Shown here: positions 1 to 5,200 of the stretch, in pieces | Position numbering within the stretch: position 1 is the first letter of the stretch | How the letters are laid out: every line of letters starts with the position of its first letter | Assembly: GCA_002320485.1 (NCBI GenBank) | Contig: DCKW01000038.1 | Coordinates: forward strand, 5,882 to 11,081 | Direction: 5' to 3' | Source of the DNA: Micavibrio sp. UBA1664 | GTDB lineage: Bacteria > Pseudomonadota > Alphaproteobacteria > Micavibrionales > UBA1664 | Length of the DNA stretch: 5,200 nucleotides | The notes under the pieces: model-generated | Seen by the model: only the letters and a program-made list of their open reading frames with translations | Databases searched by the model: none | Told to the model about the DNA's origin: nothing | Made by a program: the position numbers and the translations under genes

Positions 1-354
1 GTTAACCGCGGAAAAAAAGGTGCGATGAAATCCATTTTACAAAATGCCGCACCGGTTATCGGGTCAGGGCATTCGGTATTGATTTACCCGCAAGGAACAC
101 GTGTGACCGTGGATACAACGATTGATCAACGCCCTTATAAACAAGGGGTCATTCGCCTCTATAACCATTTTCATATTCCGATATTGCCGGTTGCAATAAA
201 TGCAGGGAAATTCTGGCCTAGAAAAAGCTTTCTGATAAAGCCGGGTGTGGTCACGTTCAAAATTTTACCGCCAATTCCGGCGGGAGAGAATCCCGATGAA
301 GCCTTTAAAACCTTAAAAATCGTTCTGGAAACAGAAAGTAAAAAACTTTTATGA
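1..354 (+). CDS. plsC: PlsC-like 1-acylglycerol-3-phosphate O-acyltransferase, C-terminal part (5' end outside window)
   Basis: The reading frame is open from base 1 to the TGA at 352-354, giving 117 residues; the ATG at 25 is an internal methionine, because the frame continues upstream without a stop and an acyltransferase needs an N-terminal HxxxxD block that is not in the window. What is visible matches the C-terminal half of the PlsC family: a V-N-R-G-K-K-G-A-M start resembling the block that precedes the substrate-binding motif, then SVLIYPQGTR (the family's FPEGTR block, with Gln in place of the usual Glu), YKQGV, and PILPVAINAG, which fits the fourth conserved block. The family transfers an acyl chain to lysophosphatidic acid at the inner membrane to make phosphatidic acid. 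Exact acyl acceptor cannot be told from this part. It converges on the tyrA gene and their ends overlap by 6 nt (349-354). The family is confident; the acceptor specificity is inferred. Confidence 0.9.
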   Translation, partial: VNRGKKGAMKSILQNAAPVIGSGHSVLIYPQGTRVTVDTTIDQRPYKQGVIRLYNHFHIPILPVAINAGKFWPRKSFLIKPGVVTFKILPPIPAGENPDEAFKTLKIVLETESKKLL

Positions 355-370
355 TTTCCGGCTTTCCAGA
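324..370 (-). terminator. Possible weak terminator: inverted repeat across the plsC/tyrA convergent junction
   Basis: Perfect 8-bp arms TCTGGAAA (324-331) and TTTCCAGA (363-370) enclose the two stop codons. A smaller nested stem, AAAGT (335-339) with ACTTT (345-349), lies inside the 31-nt loop. Read on the minus strand, the outer stem is followed four bases later by a run of five T (319-315), so it could stop the tyrA operon transcript inside the 3' end of plsC. The long loop and AT-rich arms make this weak; no T run follows on the plus strand. It may be only a chance repeat within coding sequence. Confidence 0.28.
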
Positions 371-1218
371 TGTTTCAGGTGACGCGCACGCGAAGCACTG
401 AAGAAATCATGCATTCCCTGTCCGTCGCCATTTTCAACCATGTGCCGCATCTGTGATAATGTATTTTGAAAACGGTCGATTGCCTCCAGAACATGGTCTT
501 TATTGGTTAGATAGACATCGCGCCACATAACAGGATCGGACGCCGCAATACGGGCAAACCCGTGAAATCCGTTGGCTGAGCATGATATAACATCATGGTG
601 CAAGTCTTGCCCCAGCCTGTCGGCCGCATGAATCATCATATAGGAAATTAATTGGGGCAGATGCGAGGTCATCGCAAGTGTGCGGTCGTGAATATCGGGC
701 GGCATAATCTTAACATTGGCGCCAAGATTCTCACAAAATTCCTGCACATGCTGAATGGCTAAAGCAGGCGTTTGCGCCGTCGGTGTCAATATCCACAGGC
801 GGTTTTCGAACAGTTCGGCAAAACCTGCCTCGGGTCCTGAAAACTCCGTTCCTGCAATCGGATGACCCGCAACAAAGGCAATATCATTAGGCAATACCAA
901 TTCTATATCATAAACAACCTGTTCCTTAACCGATCCGACATCCGTGATAATCGTATTTTCCGTTAAGTGTGGTAAAATTGATTGCACTATGCCGGGCATT
1001 GCACCGACAGGAACGGCAAGGATGACAAGATTACTGCCTCCCACAACCGCAGGGTCGGAAGAAACGCTGTCCGCCAGGTTCAAATCAATAACTTTTCGGC
1101 AAACATCCTCGCTATGATCGTAACAAACAATATGAATATCGGGGGCAACACGCCTTATTTTCCGCGCAATGGAAGAGCCGATTAATCCGAATCCGATTAT
1201 GGTAATTGTTTTAAACAC
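349..1218 (-). CDS. tyrA: Prephenate/arogenate dehydrogenase (TyrA/TyrC family)
   Basis: This 289-residue protein is a near full-length TyrA-family dehydrogenase, which oxidatively decarboxylates prephenate (or arogenate) in tyrosine biosynthesis in the cytoplasm. The N-terminal Rossmann fold shows GFGLIG at residues 9-14 and an acidic residue, D34, at the end of the second strand, which favours NAD over NADP. Further family blocks are LAVPVGAM (67-74), DVGSVK (93-98), GHPIAGTE (118-125), HDR (177-179) and SHLPQ (185-189), the last two in the region carrying the substrate-binding and catalytic histidines. There is no chorismate mutase or ACT domain fused to it. The start codon is GTG at 1218-1216: an in-frame TAA lies a short way upstream with no other start between. 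It overlaps the end of the methyltransferase-like gene by 8 nt, with only a weak GAG ribosome-binding element 10 nt before the start, suggesting translational coupling. Whether prephenate or arogenate is preferred cannot be read from the sequence. Confidence 0.95.
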   Translation of the reverse strand: MFKTITIIGFGLIGSSIARKIRRVAPDIHIVCYDHSEDVCRKVIDLNLADSVSSDPAVVGGSNLVILAVPVGAMPGIVQSILPHLTENTIITDVGSVKEQVVYDIELVLPNDIAFVAGHPIAGTEFSGPEAGFAELFENRLWILTPTAQTPALAIQHVQEFCENLGANVKIMPPDIHDRTLAMTSHLPQLISYMMIHAADRLGQDLHHDVISCSANGFHGFARIAASDPVMWRDVYLTNKDHVLEAIDRFQNTLSQMRHMVENGDGQGMHDFFSASRARHLKHLESRKS

Positions 1219-1987
1219 GGGTTTTACACTCTTTTATATTATTGTTGAGGCCTCTAGGGGTCGTGGCGGCCGGCTTGGGGAAAAGGGCTTGTTTGGCCTT
1301 TTCGGCAGTGGTGGCGCCAAGCCCTCGTGTCGGGGCATAAATATGCTTGCTGGCGCATACGCAATAGACACCCGGCTGTAAAAGGCAGTAAAGTCCTATC
1401 TTTTCTATAAAGCTACGCCCCCATTCACCAACCCATGTTTCAGGTGTGACAGGGGAATGAAACAGGCGCGGCTCAACCTTATCGATTGAAAAATGCGCCG
1501 CAGATAAAAGCTTATCCATCTGTTCCAGAGTATAGGGATACCCCAGTCCGAAAGGTGTGGTATCAAATCGCGCCCATTTGCCCGCGCGGTTGGGAAATAC
1601 GATCACAAGCCGCCCTTCGCCTTTTAAAACACGCCATGCCTCACGTAAATACTGGTCGGGATCTTCCGCAAATTCCAGATCATGCACCATCACGACATAA
1701 TCGACCTCTTCCGCCCTGTATGGCCATTGTTTGCGTTCCGCAACCACGTAATGTCCCTGCCCTTCCGCAGGCCATGTCTCTTGCGCGTGAAACGCTTGAA
1801 GAGACAATCGCTTCATATTTTTAAAGATACTGATAAATGCAAATGCGGATGCCGATATAATACAGGTTTTACTGTTATTCGTTGGTATATCGATCATACC
1901 TGCTATTGCAGGGCGCAAGCTATCAACAACATACCCGCCCAAGCGGCTGTTATAAAATTTATCAATTTTACCCAAATGGATTTTCAT
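1211..1987 (-). CDS. Class I SAM-dependent methyltransferase-like protein with degenerate SAM motif
   Basis: This 258-residue protein resembles the small methyltransferases found near tyrosine/histidinol-phosphate genes in alphaproteobacteria (Methyltransf_11-like fold). Visible landmarks are the N-terminal DKFYNSRLGGYV (9-20), VDYVVMVHDLEFAEDP (95-110) corresponding to the strand-4 region, the AWRVLKGEGRLVIVFPN segment (117-133) typical of motif post-II/III, and RFDTTPFGLGYPYT (140-153), the most characteristic block of this subfamily. Where a glycine-rich SAM-binding motif I is expected (about 42-55) the sequence is CIISASAFAFISIF, with no glycine at all. The tail after about residue 215 is basic and Ala/Pro-rich, and looks disordered. 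The ATG at 1987 is preceded by GGGG six bases upstream, and the gene begins 10 nt after the mutT stop. Its substrate is unknown, and SAM binding is uncertain. The reading frame is intact, so I call it a gene and not a pseudogene. Confidence 0.82.
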   Translation of the reverse strand: MKIHLGKIDKFYNSRLGGYVVDSLRPAIAGMIDIPTNNSKTCIISASAFAFISIFKNMKRLSLQAFHAQETWPAEGQGHYVVAERKQWPYRAEEVDYVVMVHDLEFAEDPDQYLREAWRVLKGEGRLVIVFPNRAGKWARFDTTPFGLGYPYTLEQMDKLLSAAHFSIDKVEPRLFHSPVTPETWVGEWGRSFIEKIGLYCLLQPGVYCVCASKHIYAPTRGLGATTAEKAKQALFPKPAATTPRGLNNNIKECKTRV

Positions 1988-1997
1988 GGCTGCCCCG

Positions 1998-2468
1998 TTA
2001 TAATAATTGATGAATAAGGGGGATCAGTGGAATATCCGCAGGCGGCATCGGATAATCGCGAAGCTTATCTTTTGCCACCCATTTTAATGTTTGCCCCTCC
2101 AATGCCTGAGGAGAATTTTTCCATGTGCGGCATGCATATACCGGCATAAGAAGATGAAAATCATCATAGCTGTGTGACGCGAAGGTCACAGGTTGAAGGC
2201 AATCCGCCCCCGTCATTATACCTAGCTCCTCTTTCAATTCACGGATAAGGGCATATTCCGGTGTTTCGTCTTTATCAACCTTTCCTCCCGGAAATTCCCA
2301 CAAACCGGCCATCGGTTTTCCTTGCGGACGCTGTGCCAACAATATGCGCCCATCGGCATCAATCAACAAAACGGCCGCAACCAAAATTGTTTTAAGATAT
2401 GGTAAAGGCGGGAGATCGTCACCAATCTCGCCGCCTGTGCATGATTTTATGATAGTCGTCGAACCCAT
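1998..2468 (-). CDS. mutT: MutT-family Nudix hydrolase (8-oxo-dGTP diphosphatase)
   Basis: This 156-residue protein carries a complete Nudix box at residues 62-84: G62, E68, R76-E77, E80-E81 and G83 fit the GX5EX7REUXEEXGU pattern that binds the metal and pyrophosphate. The preceding LLAQRPQGKPMAGLWEFPGG (43-62) and the C-terminal LKWVAKDKLRDYPMPPAD are typical of MutT proper, which hydrolyses 8-oxo-dGTP to the monophosphate and so keeps oxidised guanine out of DNA. The fold begins at about K26, so the protein has an extra N-terminal stretch of some 25 residues. No ATG, GTG or TTG lies between the ATG at 2468 and the first strand, so this start is the only reasonable one. The start shares an A with the stop of the parvulin gene (TAATG), which implies coupled translation; GAAGAG lies just 2 nt before it, too close for a standard ribosome site. 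Substrate choice is inferred from the family. Confidence 0.93.
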   Translation of the reverse strand: MGSTTIIKSCTGGEIGDDLPPLPYLKTILVAAVLLIDADGRILLAQRPQGKPMAGLWEFPGGKVDKDETPEYALIRELKEELGIMTGADCLQPVTFASHSYDDFHLLMPVYACRTWKNSPQALEGQTLKWVAKDKLRDYPMPPADIPLIPLIHQLL

Positions 2469-3544
2469 TACTCTTCGGTCGTTGCGTCCGTTTCACCCGC
2501 ATTATCAGCAGGTGACGGTGCAGGCGCAACAGCGCCGGACTGCTCTTCGGCACCTTCAGTAGTAACAGGTGTGTCGGAACCGTCTGCAACAGGCGCACCG
2601 GCCTCTTCAGCTTCCGGACGAACAACAGGATTACCGTTGTAGTCGTAAACCATCACGTTGCTTGTCGTGCGCAAATCTTCGATTTTTTTGCGGATGACGC
2701 CCTGACGCAATTGCTGTGCCAGCTGTTCTTTCATTTCTTCGAAGGTCGGTTTCGCACGTTCGCGTTCGTCTTCAACTTTAATGACGTGATAACCGAATTG
2801 TGTTTTCACAGGCGTAGAACTCACATCGCCAACATTCATTGTGAAAGCGGATTGGGCAAAGGCAGGAACCATTTCGCTCGCCGCGAAATATCCCAGATCG
2901 CCACCTGTTTGTGAAGACGGACCTGTAGAATTGTCACGTGCAAGATCTTCGAAGTTCGCACCGTTTTGCAACTGTGTGATGATATCCATTGCCTTGGCTT
3001 CACTATCGACAAGAATATGACGTGCGCGACGTTCCATCACAGGTTCGGAATTTCCGATAATGTCATCATAGGCCTGACGAATATCCGCATCGGTTACACC
3101 CTCTTCTGAAACCTGATCGATATAAACCGCACGAATGGCCTGCTGTCTGGCCTCTTCAATACGTTTGGCGACCTCAGGATCCGTCCCGTTAACACCTGAA
3201 TTACGTGCGGCATTATCCAACAGGTATGAAATCAAATATTGTTCCTGCAACAATGGGAAAATCTGTTCCATATCGGCCCCTTGCGGAAGCTGCGAGCCGG
3301 AAGATGCAAAATTGTCCATGACTTCCATGCGGGTGACATCCCGACCGTCAATTGTCATGACAACAGGGTTTTGCTCGCCTTCTTCATAATTTTCCTCGGC
3401 GACAGACTCGGCAGCAGCATTTTCTTCAGCGACCATATCTGTTGACGGGGTTTTTGTTTGGATAACGAATGCGTATACAACAGCAATCAGCGCGACAATA
3501 ATCGCGACTGCCGTAATGACATTCTGTTTTGAATTTGTTGACAT
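2468..3544 (-). CDS. Membrane-anchored SurA/PpiC-type parvulin peptidyl-prolyl cis-trans isomerase
   Basis: The 358-residue product begins at the ATG at 3544, not at the further upstream ATG at 3652: a GAGGT ribosome site sits 7 nt before 3544, and a consensus -10 lies at 3582-3587, inside any longer version. Residues 8-28 form one hydrophobic helix with no AXA cleavage site and no lipobox, so it is probably a signal anchor. An acidic linker (about 39-58) with two VAEEN repeats follows, then a SurA-N-like helical domain (about 61-165). The parvulin rotamase domain runs from ARHILV (174-179) through GGDLGYF (214-220) to FGYHVIKVED (250-259). A Glu/Ala/Pro-rich tail (310-358) ends the protein. 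Such enzymes catalyse prolyl isomerisation and assist folding of exported proteins outside the cytoplasmic membrane. It is the first gene of the minus-strand operon and divergent from secA, consistent with an export-linked chaperone role. The exact family name (PpiC, PrsA-like) is not resolvable here. Confidence 0.93.
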   Translation of the reverse strand: MSTNSKQNVITAVAIIVALIAVVYAFVIQTKTPSTDMVAEENAAAESVAEENYEEGEQNPVVMTIDGRDVTRMEVMDNFASSGSQLPQGADMEQIFPLLQEQYLISYLLDNAARNSGVNGTDPEVAKRIEEARQQAIRAVYIDQVSEEGVTDADIRQAYDDIIGNSEPVMERRARHILVDSEAKAMDIITQLQNGANFEDLARDNSTGPSSQTGGDLGYFAASEMVPAFAQSAFTMNVGDVSSTPVKTQFGYHVIKVEDERERAKPTFEEMKEQLAQQLRQGVIRKKIEDLRTTSNVMVYDYNGNPVVRPEAEEAGAPVADGSDTPVTTEGAEEQSGAVAPAPSPADNAGETDATTEE

Positions 3545-3551
3545 TTGATTT

Positions 3552-3556
3552 ACCTC
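3552..3556 (-). promoter_or_regulatory. Ribosome binding site of the parvulin gene
   Basis: On the minus strand GAGGT ends 7 nt before the ATG at 3544. It is the best Shine-Dalgarno match in the window and decides the start of the parvulin gene against the longer alternative at 3652. Confidence 0.85.
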
Positions 3557-3581
3557 ATTTTTATGTGTACTGGTGTTATGC

Positions 3582-3609
3582 ATTATAGATTGGATAATCA
3601 TGCAATCAA
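3582..3609 (-). promoter_or_regulatory. Sigma70-like promoter for the parvulin-mutT-methyltransferase-tyrA operon
   Basis: Reading the minus strand, TTGATT (3609-3604) is followed after 16 nt by a perfect TATAAT (3587-3582). Transcription would start near 3575, leaving a leader of about 30 nt with the GAGGT ribosome site. As the four downstream genes are separated by at most 10 nt, this is the only obvious promoter for all of them. Confidence 0.72.
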
Positions 3610-3622
3610 GGAAGAGTTTCCA

Positions 3623-3651
3623 TTGACGACCTAATCCGCGGCATTTATACA
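3623..3651 (+). promoter_or_regulatory. Sigma70-like promoter for secA
   Basis: TTGACG (3623-3628) is followed after exactly 17 nt by TATACA (3646-3651), matching the -35 consensus at five of six positions and the -10 at four of six. Transcription would start near 3658, giving a leader of about 50 nt before the secA ATG. The -35 element lies 13 bp from the -35 of the divergent parvulin promoter, so the two polymerase sites sit back to back and probably touch or compete. Confidence 0.68.
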
Positions 3652-3667
3652 CAAGGTATTAATAAAA

Positions 3668-3683
3668 TAAGGCTTATGCCTTA
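3668..3683. other. Short hairpin in the secA leader
   Basis: TAAGGC (3668-3673) and GCCTTA (3678-3683) form a perfect 6-bp stem with a TTAT loop, located between the predicted secA transcription start and its ATG. On the plus strand it would fold in the 5' leader, just before the purine-rich AGGAAAAAG segment. On the minus strand the stem is followed by TTTTATT and resembles a small intrinsic terminator that could shield the parvulin promoter from antisense transcription out of secA. Only three G-C pairs support the stem, so the function is uncertain. Confidence 0.4.
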
Positions 3684-3708
3684 GGAAAAAGAAAAAAGCA
3701 GAAATATT

Positions 3709-5200
3709 ATGGTACTCAAATACGTCACAAAAGTCCTGGGAACATCTAATGATCGGGTATTGAAAAAACTTTCCAAACCCGTTCAGGCCATTAACGACCT
3801 CGAGCCGACGATGCAAAGCCTGTCGGATGACGAATTGAAAGCAAAAACGGAAGAGTTCCGCGGCAGAATAAAGAAAGGCGAATCCCTGAATGACCTCTTG
3901 CCCGAAGCTTTTGCAACGGTTCGGGAAGCCGCTAAGCGCACATTGGGACAACGCCATTACGATGTACAGCTGATCGGCGGTATCACCCTCCATAACGGCA
4001 TGATCGCCGAAATGAGAACGGGGGAAGGAAAAACACTTGTTGCAACCCTTGCGGTTTATTTGAACGCGTTGGAAGGAAAAGGCGTCCATGTCGTTACAGT
4101 TAACGATTATCTTGCCGAGCGTGACTCACAATGGATGGGACAGGTTTATCGTTTTCTTGGCCTGACCGTGGCTTGTGTCAAAGGCGGATTGAACGATTCC
4201 GAACGCCGCGCGGCCTATGCTTGTGATGTTACTTACGGAACAAACAACGAATTCGGTTTTGATTACCTGCGTGACAATATGAAATTCCGCATAGAGGAGA
4301 TGGTCCAGCGCGGGTTTAATTATGCGATTGTTGACGAGGTGGACTCTATCCTGATTGACGAGGCCAGAACGCCGTTGATTATTTCAGGTCCTGCCGAAAC
4401 CTCTTCTGAATTATATATCCAGATTGATCAGATTATCCCGCATCTTGATGAAGATGATTACGAACTTGATGAAAAGGCGAAAACCGTAACATTATCGGAA
4501 AACGGGGTCGAAAAAGCAGAATCAATGCTGGTTGAGCGCGGTATGCTTAACGACGGCAATCTCTACGACGCGCAAAACATTACTCTTGTCCATCATGTCA
4601 ATCAGGCATTGCGTGCCTATAAACTGTTTCGCCGCGATACTGATTACATTATCAAGGATGGCAAGGTTGTCATTATCGATGAATTTACAGGCCGTATGAT
4701 GGAAGGCCGACGCTATTCCGACGGACTTCATCAGGCATTGGAAGCCAAGGAAAAGGTTGAGATCCAAAATGAAAACCAGACATTGGCCTCGATTACATTC
4801 CAGAATTATTTCCGCCTATACACCAAATTGTCGGGTATGACCGGAACCGCAATGACCGAAGCCACCGAATTCGAGGATATTTACGGATTGCGTGTGGTTG
4901 ATATTCCGACAAACGTGACAGTCCAGCGTATAGATCATGATGACAAAATTTATAAAAACTTTGATGATAAATTTGTAGCCATTCTGGAAATGATCCGCAA
5001 TGCCTCATCCCGTAACCAGCCCGTCCTTGTCGGGACGACATCCATTGAAAAATCAGAATTACTGTCAGCGGCACTAAAAAAACACAAAATCAAACATAAT
5101 GTTTTGAACGCCCGCCACCACGAACAGGAAGCCTATATCATCGCTCAGGCCGGTATACCGGGCGCGGTGACAATCGCCACCAATATGGCAGGTCGCGGAA
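3709..5200 (+). CDS. secA: Preprotein translocase ATPase SecA, N-terminal part (3' end outside window)
   Basis: The window holds 497 codons of a protein that is about 850-950 residues long in this family. SecA is the cytoplasmic ATPase that pushes unfolded preproteins through SecYEG. The first nucleotide-binding domain has the Walker A sequence RTGEGKT (103-109) and Walker B VDEVDS (208-213), at the same numbering as E. coli SecA as I remember it. VTVNDYLAERD and YGTNNEFGFDYLRDN precede Walker B. The preprotein cross-linking domain follows (about 227-373), including IIDEFTGR (322-329) and GRRYSDGLHQALEAKE (333-348). The second nucleotide-binding domain then starts, with LVGTTS (440-445) and ATNMAGRG (490-497) at the window edge. 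The ATG at 3709 is fixed by the family N-terminus (VTKVLGTSNDR, 6-16) and an in-frame TAG at 3682-3684 with no other ATG, GTG or TTG between. The ribosome site is weak: the nearest good AGGA is 22 nt away. No frameshift or missing catalytic residue is seen. Confidence 0.99.
   Translation, partial: MVLKYVTKVLGTSNDRVLKKLSKPVQAINDLEPTMQSLSDDELKAKTEEFRGRIKKGESLNDLLPEAFATVREAAKRTLGQRHYDVQLIGGITLHNGMIAEMRTGEGKTLVATLAVYLNALEGKGVHVVTVNDYLAERDSQWMGQVYRFLGLTVACVKGGLNDSERRAAYACDVTYGTNNEFGFDYLRDNMKFRIEEMVQRGFNYAIVDEVDSILIDEARTPLIISGPAETSSELYIQIDQIIPHLDEDDYELDEKAKTVTLSENGVEKAESMLVERGMLNDGNLYDAQNITLVHHVNQALRAYKLFRRDTDYIIKDGKVVIIDEFTGRMMEGRRYSDGLHQALEAKEKVEIQNENQTLASITFQNYFRLYTKLSGMTGTAMTEATEFEDIYGLRVVDIPTNVTVQRIDHDDKIYKNFDDKFVAILEMIRNASSRNQPVLVGTTSIEKSELLSAALKKHKIKHNVLNARHHEQEAYIIAQAGIPGAVTIATNMAGRG

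Noticed and set aside
1247..1254. 8-bp palindrome GAGGCCTC in the tail of the methyltransferase-like gene
   Set aside because: It is a single short palindrome inside coding sequence with no repeat partner or terminator features.
982..2017. Plus-strand open frames over the tyrA and methyltransferase genes
   Set aside because: They are shadows of minus-strand genes whose products have clear family motifs.
2419..2625. Minus-strand frame of 68 codons overlapping the parvulin end and mutT start
   Set aside because: It is out of frame with two supported genes, and its product is a low-complexity Arg/Leu-rich shadow of the parvulin tail.
3545..3652. Longer version of the parvulin protein starting at the ATG at 3652
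   Set aside because: The extra 36 residues are encoded across the predicted promoter -35 and -10 boxes, show no signal sequence, and the good GAGGT ribosome site belongs to the ATG at 3544.
3676..3684. Two-codon open frame ATG-CCT-TAG in the secA leader
   Set aside because: It arises from the hairpin loop and arm; its AAGG is only 3 nt before the ATG. A similar ATG-AGG-TAA overlaps the parvulin ribosome site at 3550-3558. Both are likely chance.
3631..4089. Minus-strand open frame of 152 codons
   Set aside because: It is antisense to the conserved start of secA and runs through the secA promoter; the product resembles no family I know.
4522..5074. Two minus-strand open frames (4522-4767 and 4793-5074)
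   Set aside because: Both lie fully antisense to well-conserved SecA coding sequence and have no ribosome site or family signature.
1..5200. Mobile elements, CRISPR arrays, tRNA or rRNA genes, or a novel defence system
   Set aside because: No terminal inverted repeats, transposase or integrase motifs, regularly spaced repeats or RNA-gene signatures are visible; nearly all bases are in housekeeping genes.

Overview
The window looks like a chromosomal housekeeping segment from a member of the Alphaproteobacteria with moderate to low GC. The assignment rests on gene content and order: secA is divergent from a SurA/PpiC-type parvulin gene, followed by mutT, a short SAM-methyltransferase-fold gene, a TyrA/TyrC dehydrogenase and a convergent PlsC-type acyltransferase. 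The protein sequences also resemble alphaproteobacterial versions from memory; no database search was possible. The exact order or genus cannot be read from the sequence.

Layout: (1) 1-354, plus strand: the 3' part of a PlsC-like lysophospholipid acyltransferase whose start lies outside the window. (2) 349-3544, minus strand: four tightly packed genes transcribed right to left, namely parvulin, mutT, methyltransferase-like gene and tyrA. They are joined by a 1-nt TAATG overlap, a 10-nt gap and an 8-nt overlap, so they probably form one operon. (3) 3545-3708: the only real intergenic region. It carries two back-to-back sigma70-like promoters, a strong ribosome binding site for the parvulin gene and a small hairpin in the secA leader. 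(4) 3709-5200, plus strand: the first 497 codons of secA, running off the window. Every stretch over 300 bases is coding.

Functionally, SecA drives Sec-dependent export and the membrane-anchored parvulin probably folds exported proteins on the far side of the membrane, which makes the divergent pair a sensible export/folding neighbourhood. The downstream genes (nucleotide-pool sanitation, a putative methyltransferase, tyrosine biosynthesis) have no obvious shared pathway with it; this looks like conserved but functionally mixed alphaproteobacterial clustering. PlsC acts in phospholipid synthesis.

I found no new multi-gene system, mobile element, CRISPR array or RNA gene. The points most worth a second look are the eroded SAM-binding motif of the methyltransferase-like protein, the absence of argJ between the parvulin and mutT genes, the compact divergent promoter with its secA leader hairpin, and the overlapping convergent stop codons at 349-354.
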